A stretch of 64,000 nucleotides of DNA from Verrucomicrobia bacterium S94. Lineage in GTDB: Bacteria; Verrucomicrobiota; Kiritimatiellia; Kiritimatiellales; Pontiellaceae. Within the stretch, counting starts at the first letter, position 1. The number at the start of each line of letters is the position of its first letter. The stretch spans positions 1,426,001 to 1,490,000 of the forward strand of contig CP036201.1 of NCBI GenBank assembly GCA_004299845.1, written 5' to 3'. Positions 35,165-45,920 of this stretch are shown in pieces. The notes beneath the pieces were generated by a model that was not told the origin of the DNA, ran no database searches, and saw only the letters and a list, made by a program, of their open reading frames with translations. The translations under genes and the position numbers were made by a program.

Positions 35165-38100
35165 ATGCCTAAGAGAGAAGACATCCACCACATTCTGATT
35201 ATCGGCTCCGGCCCCATCGTCATCGGCCAGGCGTGTGAATTTGACTATTCAGGGACGCAGGCGTGTAAAGCACTCCGCGAAGAGGGATACACCATCTCCC
35301 TCATCAATTCCAACCCGGCGACCATTATGACCGATCCGTCGACAGCGGACCGAACCTATATCGAACCGATTACGCCCGAAGCAATCGAAAAAATCATCAT
35401 CAAAGAAAAACCGGATGCCATTCTTCCAACCCTTGGAGGCCAGACCGCACTGAACGCCGCCATGGAGCTGGTAGAACAGGGTATTCTGGAAAAATACGGC
35501 GTGGAAATGATCGGCGCCAAATACGATGCGATCATGCGCGGTGAAGAGCGCGACCTCTTTAAACAGGCCATGGCCGAAGTCGGCATCGAAACCCTGCGCA
35601 GCTACGAAGTCCATAATCTTGAAGAAGCCAGAAGAATCGCGACCGAAGAGCTTGATTTTCCGATCATCGTCCGTCCGTCGTTCACGCTGGGCGGAACCGG
35701 CGGCGGTTTTGCCAATAATATGGAAGAACTGCTGGCCATTGCTGAAGGCGGACTCAAAGCCTCGCTGACCACCGAAGTCCTGCTCGAAGAGTCGGTGCTC
35801 GGCTGGAAAGAGTATGAAATGGAGGTGATGCGTGATAACAAAGACAACTGCGTCATCATCTGTGCGATTGAAAACATGGACCCGATGGGCATTCATACCG
35901 GCGACTCGATTACCGTTGCTCCGGCCCAGACACTGACCGACCGCGAATACCAGATGATGCGCGATGCCTCACTGGCTGTGCTGCGCGTGGTCGGCGTTGA
36001 AACCGGCGGTTCCAACGTTCAGTTCTGCGTCCATCCGGAAACCGGCCGTCTGGCCGTCATCGAAATGAATCCGCGTGTTTCGCGCTCTTCCGCCCTTGCC
36101 TCCAAAGCCACCGGTTTCCCGATTGCCAAACTGGCGGCTAAACTGGCCTGCGGCTACACGCTCGATGAACTGCCGAACGATATCACCAAAGAAACACCGG
36201 CCTGCTTCGAGCCATCCATCGACTACGTCGTAACTAAAATTCCGCGCTTTACCTTTGAAAAATTCCCGGCAGCCAACCCGAAACTGGGTCCGAGTATGAA
36301 GTCGGTGGGCGAAACCATGGCCATTGGGCGCAACTTCAAAGAGTCGCTTCAAAAAGCGTTCCGATCACTGGAAATCGGTGTCGACGGACTCGACCTCAAA
36401 GCCGAAGCCAAGATTGACCAGAGCCGCCTCGACGACTATCTCAATACCACCTGTACCGAACGTACAATTGCCATTAAATCAGGGCTTAAAAAAGGATACT
36501 CGATTGAAAAAATCCAGCAAATGACCAAACTCGACCCCTGGTTCATTGATCAGATTCTACAGCTGGTTGAAATTGAAAAACAGTTGCAGAATGCCGAAGA
36601 GCTGGATTACGATCTGATGAAAACCGCAAAGAAAAACGGCTTCTCCGATGAGCAGATCGGCGCCCTGCGCGGCGTCTCCGGAAATGAGATCCGTGCCCTG
36701 CGCAAAGAGCTGGGCCTGATTCCGGTGTACAGTCTGGTGGATACCTGCGCCGGGGAATTTGCGGCGTCTACCCCCTATTTTTATTCGACCTATGGCGGTC
36801 AACTGGATGAAACCCGTAAAACCGATAAGAAAAGCGTAATCGTACTCGGCTCCGGTCCGAACCGGATCGGCCAGGGAATTGAGTTCGACTATTCCTGCGT
36901 TCACACCGTCAAGGCACTGCGCGAAATGGGCTATGAAGCGATCATGGTCAACTCCAACCCGGAGACCGTTTCAACCGACTACGATACCTCCGACAAGCTC
37001 TACTTCGAACCGCTCACTTTCGAGGATGTCATGAACATCTACGAAGCGGAACAGCCGATCGGCATGATTGTACAGATGGGCGGTCAGACACCGCTCAACC
37101 TCGCGGACCGTTTGCTGGAAGCCGGCGTTCCGATCCTTGGAACATCACCGAAGTCTATCGCGGCGGCTGAAGATCGCGAACAGTTCCGTCAGCTGCTGGA
37201 CAAGCTTGAGCTTAAACAGCCGGAATCCGCGACGGCAACCACTCTGGAAGAGGCCAAAGCTATTGCCGAAAAAATCGGTCTTCCGGTTATGATCCGTCCC
37301 TCCTTCGTACTCGGCGGCCGCGCCATGATGGTGGCTTATGAGGAAGAGGAACTTGAACCCTTCGTTCAGGCTGCTTTTGATGCCAGTCCCGACTTCCCGG
37401 TATTGATTGACCGTTTCCTTGAACATGCGATCGAGGTGGATGTTGATCTGGTTTGCGACGGCACTGATGTGTATGTCGGTGGCGTAATGGAACATGTGGA
37501 AGAAGCGGGGATTCACTCCGGCGACTCAGCCTGCTCAATCCCTCCATATACGCTTTCTGACGAGATGGTTGCCCGCATTAAAGAGGCGTGTACCGCCATG
37601 GCTATGGAGATCGGTGTCAAAGGCCTGATGAATGCGCAGATTGCAGTAAAAGACAATGAATTCTACATCATCGAAGTCAACCCGCGTGCATCCCGTACGG
37701 TGCCGTATGTGTCGAAAGCGACCAACGTTCCGATGGCAAAGCTGGCAACACAAATCGCGATGGGGAAAACGCTCAAGGAACTCGGCATGGTCGGTTTTGA
37801 ACCTAAAGTTGAATGGTATGCCGTGAAGGAAGCCGTATTCCCATTCAACCGTTTTGCCGGCGTCGATCCTATTCTCGGCCCGGAAATGAAATCCACCGGC
37901 GAAGTGATGGGCATTGATTCCAACTTCGAACTGGCCTTCTGGAAGGCGCAGGTAGCCGCCGGACAGGTACTTCCTGCAGAAGGAGCGGTTTTCCTGAGTG
38001 CCAAAGATCGCGACAAAGACTGGATCGTTGCCGTGGGTCGGGAATTTTCCGAACTCGGCTTCAGCCTTGTGGCCACCGAAGGTACCGCACAGGCACTTCA

Positions 38101-38374
38101 CAATGCCGGCCTGGAAGTAAAACTGACACACAAGCTCAGTGAAGACGGGAAAAATGTCATCGATCTGATGAAAGAAAACGGGGTGCAGCTCCTGATTAAT
38201 ACACCTAGCGGACCGGTTGCACGGGTAGACGAAATCAATATTCGTTCCGAAGCCATTCTGCGCGGCCTGCCGATCGTCACCACCCGCTCCGGCGCGGAAG
38301 CCTCCGTCAAGGCGATTAAATACATCAAGGAAAATGACTGGGATGTGCGGTCCATTCAGGATTACCACACCTGA
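35165..38374 (+). CDS. carB: Carbamoyl phosphate synthase large subunit
   Basis: Two homologous ATP-grasp halves. The first begins [25 protein letters not shown] and contains [12 protein letters not shown] and [18 protein letters not shown]. The second begins [25 protein letters not shown] and contains [12 protein letters not shown] and [20 protein letters not shown]-terminal MGS-like regulatory domain follows ([29 protein letters not shown]). 1069 residues is full length. A GAGGAAAA site supports the start. A repeat hairpin and 121 bases separate it from guaA. Confidence 0.97.
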   Translation: MPKREDIHHILIIGSGPIVIGQACEFDYSGTQACKALREEGYTISLINSNPATIMTDPSTADRTYIEPITPEAIEKIIIKEKPDAILPTLGGQTALNAAMELVEQGILEKYGVEMIGAKYDAIMRGEERDLFKQAMAEVGIETLRSYEVHNLEEARRIATEELDFPIIVRPSFTLGGTGGGFANNMEELLAIAEGGLKASLTTEVLLEESVLGWKEYEMEVMRDNKDNCVIICAIENMDPMGIHTGDSITVAPAQTLTDREYQMMRDASLAVLRVVGVETGGSNVQFCVHPETGRLAVIEMNPRVSRSSALASKATGFPIAKLAAKLACGYTLDELPNDITKETPACFEPSIDYVVTKIPRFTFEKFPAANPKLGPSMKSVGETMAIGRNFKESLQKAFRSLEIGVDGLDLKAEAKIDQSRLDDYLNTTCTERTIAIKSGLKKGYSIEKIQQMTKLDPWFIDQILQLVEIEKQLQNAEELDYDLMKTAKKNGFSDEQIGALRGVSGNEIRALRKELGLIPVYSLVDTCAGEFAASTPYFYSTYGGQLDETRKTDKKSVIVLGSGPNRIGQGIEFDYSCVHTVKALREMGYEAIMVNSNPETVSTDYDTSDKLYFEPLTFEDVMNIYEAEQPIGMIVQMGGQTPLNLADRLLEAGVPILGTSPKSIAAAEDREQFRQLLDKLELKQPESATATTLEEAKAIAEKIGLPVMIRPSFVLGGRAMMVAYEEEELEPFVQAAFDASPDFPVLIDRFLEHAIEVDVDLVCDGTDVYVGGVMEHVEEAGIHSGDSACSIPPYTLSDEMVARIKEACTAMAMEIGVKGLMNAQIAVKDNEFYIIEVNPRASRTVPYVSKATNVPMAKLATQIAMGKTLKELGMVGFEPKVEWYAVKEAVFPFNRFAGVDPILGPEMKSTGEVMGIDSNFELAFWKAQVAAGQVLPAEGAVFLSAKDRDKDWIVAVGREFSELGFSLVATEGTAQALHNAGLEVKLTHKLSEDGKNVIDLMKENGVQLLINTPSGPVARVDEINIRSEAILRGLPIVTTRSGAEASVKAIKYIKENDWDVRSIQDYHT

Positions 38375-38485
38375 TCCTACACCTTTTTATTTGATCGCAG
38401 TTCCCGCATAACAGCGGGAAGCTATTTTCAAAAGGATAGTTTTGAACACGAGACTCCGGAACCGGGTCGGAAATAATAACAAAAG

Positions 38486-38549
38486 CAGAGGGTTTTCTTT
38501 CTCCTTTTCCCTCTGTTGAAGGCGATCGCTAACCACGGTCGCCTCTTTT
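38486..38549. terminator. Paired hairpins between converging carB and waaF
   Basis: CAGAGGG (38486-38492) pairs with CCCTCTG (38509-38515). Read on the minus strand it is followed by CTTTTG, and so could end the lpxK-waaF transcript. AAGGCGA...TCGCCT (38519-38544) is followed on the plus strand by CTTTTG and could end carB. Neither has a long T-run, so both are moderate calls. Confidence 0.45.
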
Positions 38550-38577
38550 GTCCCCACAGATCCGGAAAAGACCGCAC

Positions 38578-39540
38578 TCAGATCAGTGACAGGGCTGCTT
38601 TCATAACCTGCTCGGGGGTGATGGAGGCGAGCGCTTCCATTGCCGCTTCGGAATTCCGGGCAATATCGCGGGATCTGACACTGCTGTTCTGAACCACCCT
38701 GAACTTCCGGGCCAACGGACCGGTTTTTTCCGGATCGGTGATGCCGTAAATGCCCACTACCGGGGTGTCGACCGCTGCGGCGAGATGCATGCCGCCGCTG
38801 TCGTTTGCCACGGCCAGCGTCGCGTTTTTCAACAAGGCTGCCCATTCTTTAAGGCTGGTTTTTCCTGCCACGCTTATGGTTCGGTCCCCCAGTTTTTCAA
38901 CCAGTTCTTCACAGGCATCGGCATCACCGCCGCCGCCGGCAAAAACAATCCTGAAGCGGGTTTCATTAAGAAACCGTCGCGCAAGTTCTTCGAAATGCTC
39001 CAACGGCCACATTTTGGACGCTCCCCGCGCGGCTCCCGGCATAAGCACCACATAGTTTCCACGTTCCGGAAATTTATTTTCCAGGGACAGGAATGCTTCT
39101 TCGGGGATGTTGAGCTGCGGAAGCTCCTTCACCAAATCAACCGAATCCGGTGCAACAATCGGGAAATATTCATTCGACTGATGGCCGCCGGGCACCGGCA
39201 CCACCTGAGTGAGCATTAACCGCCGATGATCCCCCCGAAATCCGATTCGTTGAGGCACTCCCGCGAGCATAGGAAGAAGTGCCGATCGGAATGAATTCGG
39301 CAGAATACAAGCCTTTTCAAATCCGTAGTCCCGTATAGCCCGAATGGTCCCACTCATTGAATCGAGTGTTAAAATCTGATCCGGAACCGCGTGCATCTCC
39401 CAGAACGGTTTCAGATAAGGCTTCACGAGAATTCCGATGTGCGCATCCGGATGTTCCTGCCTGCACGCCTGTATTGCCGGCATACTCATAATGGCATCGC
39501 CGATCCAGTTCAGTCCGACAATAAGAATGCGTTCAGCCAT
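38578..39540 (-). CDS. waaF: Lipopolysaccharide heptosyltransferase II
   Basis: GT9 glycosyltransferase adding heptose to the LPS inner core from ADP-heptose. Matches include the N-terminal ILIVGLNWIGDAIMSMPAIQACR, ILPNSFRSALLPMLAGVPQRIGFRGD, the PGAARGASKMWPLEHFEELARR nucleotide-binding segment and NDSGGMHLAAAVDTPVVGIYGITDPEKTGP. 320 residues is slightly short but complete. The start overlaps the lpxK stop by one base. Confidence 0.93.
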   Translation of the reverse strand: MAERILIVGLNWIGDAIMSMPAIQACRQEHPDAHIGILVKPYLKPFWEMHAVPDQILTLDSMSGTIRAIRDYGFEKACILPNSFRSALLPMLAGVPQRIGFRGDHRRLMLTQVVPVPGGHQSNEYFPIVAPDSVDLVKELPQLNIPEEAFLSLENKFPERGNYVVLMPGAARGASKMWPLEHFEELARRFLNETRFRIVFAGGGGDADACEELVEKLGDRTISVAGKTSLKEWAALLKNATLAVANDSGGMHLAAAVDTPVVGIYGITDPEKTGPLARKFRVVQNSSVRSRDIARNSEAAMEALASITPEQVMKAALSLI

Positions 39541-40721
39541 TAGTCATCCCGCGGAGTTTTAAAACAGATACGCATAATCCAGTCCATAAACTCTTCTTCG
39601 CCCGAAAGCATCTCAATCTCAACGCGCATATAATGGATCGGAATATCGCGGCGTTCCACAAACGGAAAACGCACCGCATCTTTTTCGGTCGTCAAAATAG
39701 CTTCTGCGCCGTGTTTTGCACTCCAGTTGATCGTATTGATAATTTCCTGCTGCGAAAAACGATGGTGGTCGGCAAACCGGCGGGTATAAACAATCTCCGC
39801 CCCGAATGCCTCCAGAGCACTCTCAAAACTTTCCGGAACCGCAATGGCCGAAACCGCCGCCACTTTCAGCCCTTTAAGTCGTTCCAGCGGATAAGTGGTA
39901 TCGCCGAAAACATCCTTCAGGTATTTGGCCGCATGACGACATTCCGAAATTTCAGCAACCGGATTAAGACGGCGCAGCTGCTCTTTAAGTTCGGGAGCGC
40001 CGCCGTCATTACATTTGGTAATGAAAATAAAACCCGCGCGTTTGATATTACGCATCGGTTCACGGAGAAGACCGCGCGGCAGCAAATGACCGTAGCCGAA
40101 CGGATTGGTACTGTCGACCAGCGCAATATCCAGCCGATGCCCGACCTTCAGATACTGGAAACCGTCATCGAGAATCAAGGTATCACAGCCCAGCTCACGG
40201 ATAGCATATTTACCGGCTTTTACACGGTCCTTATCCACCACCACCGCCACTTCCGGAAGATTTGTTGCCAGCATGTATGGCTCATCCCCGGCCGTCCAGG
40301 AATCGAGCAGGAGGCGTTTTCCGTCGGAAACAACCCGCGGCGGTGTTTCAATTTTTCCGGTCGTGATCCGCTGGATCATCTTATCCCTGAACGAAGCTTC
40401 CTTACTTTTATAACCGCGGCTCAGAATCGCCACTTTGCGTCCCTGCTGCTGCAGATTACGGGCAAACACCTCCACCACCGGCGTTTTGCCGGTTCCGCCC
40501 ACGGTTAAATTGCCCACAGAAATCACCTGACATCCCAGCGTATTCCCACGAATAATCCGGTGTTTGTAAAGCAGAATCCGCGTCTGAACAATCAAGGCAA
40601 ACAGCCACGAAAACGTCGCCATGATAACACGAAGAAGTGCTGGCCATTTGCCCACGGCCGAACCATCAATTACCGATAGTAGATACGTTTCGAGCTGTTC
40701 AGATTTTCGCTTATGCGCCAT
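39540..40721 (-). CDS. lpxK: Tetraacyldisaccharide 4'-kinase
   Basis: Phosphorylates the 4' position of the lipid A precursor at the inner membrane. It has a membrane-associated N terminus ([24 protein letters not shown]), the P-loop [33 protein letters not shown], the catalytic DDGFQYLKV and a C-terminal [11 protein letters not shown]. Length (393) is normal or slightly long. Presence of lpxK and waaF indicates a Gram-negative envelope with lipid A. Confidence 0.95.
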   Translation of the reverse strand: MAHKRKSEQLETYLLSVIDGSAVGKWPALLRVIMATFSWLFALIVQTRILLYKHRIIRGNTLGCQVISVGNLTVGGTGKTPVVEVFARNLQQQGRKVAILSRGYKSKEASFRDKMIQRITTGKIETPPRVVSDGKRLLLDSWTAGDEPYMLATNLPEVAVVVDKDRVKAGKYAIRELGCDTLILDDGFQYLKVGHRLDIALVDSTNPFGYGHLLPRGLLREPMRNIKRAGFIFITKCNDGGAPELKEQLRRLNPVAEISECRHAAKYLKDVFGDTTYPLERLKGLKVAAVSAIAVPESFESALEAFGAEIVYTRRFADHHRFSQQEIINTINWSAKHGAEAILTTEKDAVRFPFVERRDIPIHYMRVEIEMLSGEEEFMDWIMRICFKTPRDD

Positions 40722-40866
40722 GAAAAAGAAAATGGGTTAAAAAAAATAGAGGTTCACTATACCTTTACCAATATTTTCTTCAAGACCGGACACAAAAAAC
40801 CACACCCGTACTTCCGCTTGAATATGTACAATCGTTCAGTTTAAATTCGGATCACAGAAATAAAAA

Positions 40867-42177
40867 ATGACTGCTGAATCCCCCATCATAAACCGATCTT
40901 TTCCGCAAGCCCTTCTCCATGTGGATGCCGATGCCTTTTTTACGTCGGTGGAACAGGCCATGCATCCCCATCTGAAAGGCCGGCCGGTCGTCACCGGAAA
41001 AGAACGCGGAATTATCGCCTGCGCCAGCTACGAAGCCAAGGCTCTCGGCATTCGCCGCGGAATCAGTCTCGGCGAAGCCCGTAAAATATATCCCGATCTC
41101 GTCATACTGCCGAGCGACTATGAAAGCTACAGCATCTATTCCAAGCGTCTTTTTGAAATCATGCGGCGTTTCACGCCGGAAGTTGAGGAATACTCTATTG
41201 ATGAAGCTTTTGCCGACATCACCGGGCTGAGGCGCTACCACCGCATGTCCTATCCCGAAATTGCCCGGAAAATGCAGCACAGCATTCAGACCGAACTCGA
41301 CCTTGGCATCTCCGTTGGCCTCAGCCTTTCCAAAGGGTTATGCAAAATCGCCTCGGACTACAGAAAACCGAAGGGCCTTACCGTAGTGCAGGGACGGCAT
41401 ATCCATATTTTCCTAAAACGTATTCCGCTTGAAGAAGTCTGGGGATTCGGCCGGAATACAGTGCAACTGCTGCGGAAACACGGTCTGAAAACCGCCTATG
41501 ATTTTGTTCAACGGCCGGAAAACTGGGCTAAGAAAATGCTCGGAAAACCCGGAGTCGAAATCTGGCACGAACTGCGCGGCGTTAATCTGCTGCCGGTAAC
41601 CCCCCACCCCAAACCAGCCAATGTGAGTCTCGGAAAAGGAAAAACCTTCACCGTTCCGTCAGCCGACAAAGCCTTCATCTATGCCAAACTTGTACGCAAT
41701 GCGGAATCGGCCCTGATCCGGCTGCGGCGCCACAAACAGCGTACCAAAGTAATTCACATTACCCTTCGCCTGAAAAACTTCCATGAATTCAGCCTCGGTG
41801 CCCGGCTCAACCGTGCAACCGATTCCACTCAGGAAGTCCTGCCCATGGTTAAACAGCTGTTCGAAAAAATCTACCGCCCCGGCTATGAATACCGAAGCAC
41901 TCAGATCTGTCTGACTCACCTCGAATCCGCCGAAAACACCCAGTTCGATCTGTTTGAAAACCGCCTCGAAATTGACCGCTTTGAAAAACTCTCTAAAACC
42001 ATCGATGAAATAAACGCGCGTTTCGGAAAACACAAGGTGCACACCGGAACAGCATTAAAACTCAACGATGCGCCGAAAAACGACCGTGCCGAGCTCCCCT
42101 GGCGCAAAATGCATCTGCTTCCCGGAGAAACCGCACGCCAGCGTCTGTACCTTCCACTGCTCAACATCAAGGTATAA
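40867..42177 (+). CDS. dinB: Y-family DNA polymerase (DinB/Pol IV-like)
   Basis: Translesion DNA polymerase of 436 residues. Catalytic motifs are LHVDADAFFTSVEQ, CASYEAKALGIRRGISLGEA and YSIDEAFADITG. A thumb (GFGRNTVQLLRKHGLKTAYD) and little-finger region (SLGKGKTFTVP onward) follow. It is longer than E. coli Pol IV by about 85 residues at the C terminus, and the C-terminal FDLFENRLE looks like a clamp-binding or extended tail. I see no convincing LexA box upstream. The gene converges on metK through a shared terminator. Confidence 0.9.
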   Translation: MTAESPIINRSFPQALLHVDADAFFTSVEQAMHPHLKGRPVVTGKERGIIACASYEAKALGIRRGISLGEARKIYPDLVILPSDYESYSIYSKRLFEIMRRFTPEVEEYSIDEAFADITGLRRYHRMSYPEIARKMQHSIQTELDLGISVGLSLSKGLCKIASDYRKPKGLTVVQGRHIHIFLKRIPLEEVWGFGRNTVQLLRKHGLKTAYDFVQRPENWAKKMLGKPGVEIWHELRGVNLLPVTPHPKPANVSLGKGKTFTVPSADKAFIYAKLVRNAESALIRLRRHKQRTKVIHITLRLKNFHEFSLGARLNRATDSTQEVLPMVKQLFEKIYRPGYEYRSTQICLTHLESAENTQFDLFENRLEIDRFEKLSKTIDEINARFGKHKVHTGTALKLNDAPKNDRAELPWRKMHLLPGETARQRLYLPLLNIKV

Positions 42178-42183
42178 CAGCAG

Positions 42184-42214
42184 AAAACGCGCACCCGAAA
42201 CGGGCACGCGTTTT
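42184..42214. terminator. Bidirectional terminator between dinB and metK
   Basis: AAAACGCG and CGCGTTTT arms enclose CCCG-AAA-CGGG, giving a long stem with A-run and T-run on the outer sides. It can serve the converging genes on both strands. Confidence 0.85.
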
Positions 42215-42235
42215 GTACAGCATCTGGAAATCCGC

Positions 42236-43423
42236 TTAAATATTCAGCGCTTTTTTCAGCGCATCCACCTTGTCGGTTTTCTCCCAGGGGAACTGGCCTC
42301 GTCCGAAATGCCCGTAGGCCGCCGATTCACGATAACTCCAGCCCTTCGGATACATCAGATCCAGATCCGCAATCAGCGCACTCGGGCGGAAATCAAAAAT
42401 CTCGCCGCTTTTGAGCACCGTTTCAATTTTATGATCATCCACCCTTCCGGTTCCATAGGTATCCACATTGATACTCAGCGGTTCCGGAACACCGATGGCA
42501 TAGGCGACCTGAATTTCACATTTTTCAGCCAGTCCGGCCGCCACAATATTTTTCGCGGCATAGCGGGAATAATAGGCTGCTGAACGGTCCACCTTGGATG
42601 GATCTTTACCGGAAAAAGCACCGCCGCCATGACTGCCGACACCACCATAGGTATCCACAATGATCTTACGACCGGTCAACCCGGCATCACCGTGCGGTCC
42701 GCCGATTACAAATTTTCCGGTCGGATTGATAAAATATTCCGTATCTTCTTTGAGCAGTCCTGTCGGTTCCAGCACTGCTTTGCAAACCTTGATCAGATCG
42801 TCACGAATCGTTTCCAACGGCACATCGTCGGTCTGATGCGAAATTACCACCGTTTCAATGGAAACCGGCTTCCCTCCCTGATACTGAACAGAAACCTGCG
42901 ATTTGGAATCGGGACGCAGATAGGGAATCGTTCCCGCCTTACGGATTTTCTGCAATTCGTCGAGCAGACGATGACTGAACGCAATCGGCGCAGGCATCAG
43001 TTCATCCGTTTCATTGCAGGCATAGCCGAACATCATGCCCTGGTCGCCGGCACCCTGCTCGGAAAAAAGACCTTCGCCTTCAGTTACCCCTTGGGAAATA
43101 TCGGGCGACTGACCGTGCAGCCGGTTGATGTATTCAAACGTTTTATCACAGAATTCAAGCTCTTCGCGATCGTAACCGATTTCACGGCACACTTCGCGGG
43201 CAATCGCCTCCGGATCGACATTATCCCATCCCGCACACGTAATTTCGCCGGCATTGACTACCAGATTCGTGGTTGTGAGTGTTTCGCAGGCTACGCGGCT
43301 TTTGGCGTCCTGCGCAAGGCATGCATCAAGAATGGCATCTGAAATCTGGTCACATACTTTGTCCGGATGTCCCTCGGAAACGGACTCGGATGTAAAAACG
43401 TGATCTACGCGGATTTTACTCAT
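42236..43423 (-). CDS. metK: S-adenosylmethionine synthetase
   Basis: Makes SAM from methionine and ATP. Motifs: [45 protein letters not shown], the P-loop-like [27 protein letters not shown] and C-terminal YGHFGR. Length (395) is standard. I looked for a SAM riboswitch in the 120 bases upstream and did not recognise one. Confidence 0.97.
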   Translation of the reverse strand: MSKIRVDHVFTSESVSEGHPDKVCDQISDAILDACLAQDAKSRVACETLTTTNLVVNAGEITCAGWDNVDPEAIAREVCREIGYDREELEFCDKTFEYINRLHGQSPDISQGVTEGEGLFSEQGAGDQGMMFGYACNETDELMPAPIAFSHRLLDELQKIRKAGTIPYLRPDSKSQVSVQYQGGKPVSIETVVISHQTDDVPLETIRDDLIKVCKAVLEPTGLLKEDTEYFINPTGKFVIGGPHGDAGLTGRKIIVDTYGGVGSHGGGAFSGKDPSKVDRSAAYYSRYAAKNIVAAGLAEKCEIQVAYAIGVPEPLSINVDTYGTGRVDDHKIETVLKSGEIFDFRPSALIADLDLMYPKGWSYRESAAYGHFGRGQFPWEKTDKVDALKKALNI

Positions 43424-43585
43424 TTTCTAAACCTCTATTCGTTTATTCGGATTAATGAATATAGTTGCCGAATTTAGCGGAGCTCCTGCGGGATATCGAT
43501 ATAATTTTATAGGAAATCCCCTTTTGCCGTAGAAAGCTTGATCCCCGTCGCTTCCCCTCCTACTCTTCAGTACTGGAAAACAACT

Positions 43586-44470
43586 ATGCACGAATTTACA
43601 GAAAACGACCTCATCAACTTTCTGCCTCAGTTCGAAACCTTCGTCGGGATTGACTCCGACGGATGTGTTTTTGACACCATGGATACCAAACAGAAGGATT
43701 TCTTCCATCCCCACATCATCAGAAACTGGGGTCTGGAAGCCATCGAGACCGAAGTGCGTGCCGCAGCGGAATTCACCTTTCTCTATTCCTGCTACCGCGG
43801 ACTGAACCGCTTCCTCGGACTCTGCAGAACCTTCGAACTGCTGCTCGACTGGCCGCAGGCCTGCAATAAAGCCGCCATTCCCGATCCCGCCGATCTGCGC
43901 GCCTACTGCGACTCCGGCCTGCCGCTCAGCAACGCCACCTGTAAAGCGGAAGCGGAACGGACCGGCAGCGAACTGCTCGCCCAGGCGCATCGCTGGAGCA
44001 TTGAATTAAATAAAGATATTGATGCCAACATGCCTGATCCGCCTGCATTCGAAGGAGCGGAAGATGCACTCAAACAGATTCAGAAAAATTCCGATGCCGT
44101 GGTCATGTCCCAGACCCAGGCCGTTGCACTCCTCAAGGACTGGCACCGCGATAACCTGGCCCGATATGTCCGGGTAATTGCCGGACCGGAAATCGGATCC
44201 AAAGTGGACTGCTTCACCATGGCCGCCGCCGAACGCTATCCTGAAAAAGCCATTCTGATGATCGGCGACGCCACCGGCGACCTGACCACCGCGCAGACCC
44301 TCGGCTGCTGTTTTTATCCGATTATTCCCGGTCAGGAGATCGAAAGCTGGCAGCGGTTTATCAACGAAGCGTACGCCCGTTTTCTCGACGGGAGTTTTTC
44401 CGACGACTATCAGAAACAGCTCATTCACGAATTCAAAGCGAAACTTCCGGAAACACCGCCATGGAAATAG
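43586..44470 (+). CDS. HAD-family hydrolase
   Basis: About 294 residues. Motif I is FVGIDSDGCVFDTM, motif II DAVVMSQTQ (serine kept), motif III lysine in IGSKVDCF, and motif IV AILMIGDATGDLTTAQTLG, so all HAD phosphatase residues are present. The cap is helical and larger than usual. The substrate is unknown. The gene overlaps larB by 10 bases, implying coupling and a possible role with the nickel-pincer or a related nucleotide pathway. The ATG at 43586 gives a clean N terminus; an upstream frame to 43538 does not. Confidence 0.82.
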   Translation: MHEFTENDLINFLPQFETFVGIDSDGCVFDTMDTKQKDFFHPHIIRNWGLEAIETEVRAAAEFTFLYSCYRGLNRFLGLCRTFELLLDWPQACNKAAIPDPADLRAYCDSGLPLSNATCKAEAERTGSELLAQAHRWSIELNKDIDANMPDPPAFEGAEDALKQIQKNSDAVVMSQTQAVALLKDWHRDNLARYVRVIAGPEIGSKVDCFTMAAAERYPEKAILMIGDATGDLTTAQTLGCCFYPIIPGQEIESWQRFINEAYARFLDGSFSDDYQKQLIHEFKAKLPETPPWK

Positions 44471-45207
44471 ATAAACTCGAATCCCTGCTTACCCGGTTTA
44501 AAAACGGCGAAACGGATATGGCCTCCATCCTGTCCTCGCTGAAAGACCTTCCGTTCGAGGATATGGGTTTTGCCAAAATCGACCATCACCGTGCGCTCCG
44601 CACCGGCTACCCGGAAGTGGTGTTCTGCCAGGGAAAAACCCACGAACAGGTGGAACAGATTTTTCAGTCCCTGGAAAAACGTAATGACAATATTCTGCTG
44701 ACCCGTGCCGAACCGGAGCTTTTCCAACGCCTGGAAAAAATCAATCCGCATCTGCGTTACAACGAACTCGGACGAACCATCGTTCTGGAAAATACAGAAA
44801 AAGAAAAAACCGGCAGTGTGCTGATCATTTCAGCCGGAACCGCGGACATCCCGGTGGCGGAAGAAGCCTATGAAACCGCCTCCATTTCCGGAGCCTGCGT
44901 GGAACGGATCTACGACGCCGGCGTGGCGGGCATTCACCGCCTGCTGGCCCACAACGGAAAAATCCAGCAGGCCCGCGCCATCGTCTGCGTGGCCGGCATG
45001 GAAGGCGCGCTGCCCTCCGTCGTCGGCGGTCTCGCCCCCTGTCCGGTCATTGCCGTCCCCACCTCCGTCGGCTACGGCTCCCACCTTAACGGCCTTGCAC
45101 CGCTCTTTACGATGCTCAATTCCTGCGCACCCAACATAACCGTCGTTAACATCGACAACGGCTTCGGTGCAGGCTTTAATGCCGCCATGGTCAATGCCTT
45201 GAAATAG
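44461..45207 (+). CDS. larB: Nickel-pincer cofactor biosynthesis protein LarB
   Basis: LarB carboxylates and hydrolyses nicotinic acid adenine dinucleotide in synthesis of the nickel-pincer nucleotide. It has a PurE-like core (VLIISAGTADIPVAEEAYETA, AIVCVAGMEGALPSVVGGL, VGYGSHLNGLAPLFTMLNSCAPNITVVNIDNGFGAG) with an N-terminal FEDMGFAKIDHHRALRTGYPEVVFC extension, all typical of LarB. 248 residues is normal. larC, larE and larA are not in this window. Confidence 0.93.
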   Translation: MEIDKLESLLTRFKNGETDMASILSSLKDLPFEDMGFAKIDHHRALRTGYPEVVFCQGKTHEQVEQIFQSLEKRNDNILLTRAEPELFQRLEKINPHLRYNELGRTIVLENTEKEKTGSVLIISAGTADIPVAEEAYETASISGACVERIYDAGVAGIHRLLAHNGKIQQARAIVCVAGMEGALPSVVGGLAPCPVIAVPTSVGYGSHLNGLAPLFTMLNSCAPNITVVNIDNGFGAGFNAAMVNALK

Positions 45208-45273
45208 CGATCTGTCTTGATTGTTGCTCCCGGTTTGGAGATATTGCGCCCTTTCTAAAATAAGGAGCAATTT

Positions 45274-45840
45274 ATGATTAAGGCATGTGACCTCAAAAAA
45301 CAGCACGTAATCGACATCGACGGCGCACCGCACACCGTCGAAAATATCGCCCAGCAATCGCCCACAGCCCGCGGCGGCGGCACCATTTATAAAGTTCGGT
45401 TCCGCAACGTCTCCACCAAAAACAAGGTCGACATGACCTATCGCGCCGACGATGCCCTGCAGGAAACATCCTTCGAGACCCAGGAAGTTTCCTACGACTA
45501 TAAAAACGGCGACCGCTACGCCTTCATGGACCTGGAAACCTACGAATCCTTCGAACTGACTGAAGAGGATATTGAAGACATTCTTCCCTTCCTCATTGAA
45601 GGCATGGAAGGCATCACCGCCCTCATTTCCGAAGGCCGTATTCTGACCCTGCGCATGCCCGACACCATCGAAATGGAAATTGTCGAATGCCCCCCGGCCA
45701 TGAAAGGCGCCTCCGCCACCTCACGCACCAAACCGGCAACCATGCCGACCGGTCTCGTTATCCAGGTGCCGGAATACATCGAACCCGGTGAAGTCATCAA
45801 GATTGACACCAAAGAACGCAAATTCCTCTCCCGTGCTTAA
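45274..45840 (+). CDS. yeiP: Elongation factor P-like protein EfpL (YeiP)
   Basis: Three-domain EF-P-family protein, 188 residues, that helps ribosomes through problem sequences. The domain I tip loop reads QQSPTARGGGTIYK, with arginine at residue 33, as in the EfpL/YeiP subfamily, instead of the modifiable lysine loop of EF-P. The domain III signature PPAMKGASATSRTKPATMPTGLVIQVPEY also matches YeiP. No lysine-modification gene is nearby. A TAAGGAG site precedes the ATG. Confidence 0.9.
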   Translation: MIKACDLKKQHVIDIDGAPHTVENIAQQSPTARGGGTIYKVRFRNVSTKNKVDMTYRADDALQETSFETQEVSYDYKNGDRYAFMDLETYESFELTEEDIEDILPFLIEGMEGITALISEGRILTLRMPDTIEMEIVECPPAMKGASATSRTKPATMPTGLVIQVPEYIEPGEVIKIDTKERKFLSRA

Positions 45841-45850
45841 CCTGTAATTT

Positions 45851-45911
45851 CCCGCAGAGCGCACAGAGAATAATGAAAAAAGCTGTGCGCTCTGTCTCTC
45901 AGCACAGCGGG
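45851..45911. repeat. Extragenic hairpin repeat (CAGAGCGCACAG) between yeiP and dus
   Basis: CAGAGCGCACAG (45855-45866) and CTGTGCGCTCTG (45883-45894) form a perfect 12-bp stem with a 16-base loop; a second weaker arm CAGCACAGCGGG follows. No T-run is present, so it looks like an extragenic palindrome of the same general family as those at 6370 and 35062. Confidence 0.65.
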
Positions 45912-45920
45912 CGGTAAAAA

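Noticed and set aside
40780-40866. LexA/SOS box upstream of the Y-family polymerase
   Set aside because: No CTGT-N8-ACAG or GAAC-N4-GTTC site was found; a GTAC-N14-GTAC coincidence is too weak.
43424-43585. SAM or SAH riboswitch upstream of metK
   Set aside because: I looked for known SAM riboswitch core elements on the minus strand and could not recognise any; only short hairpins are present.
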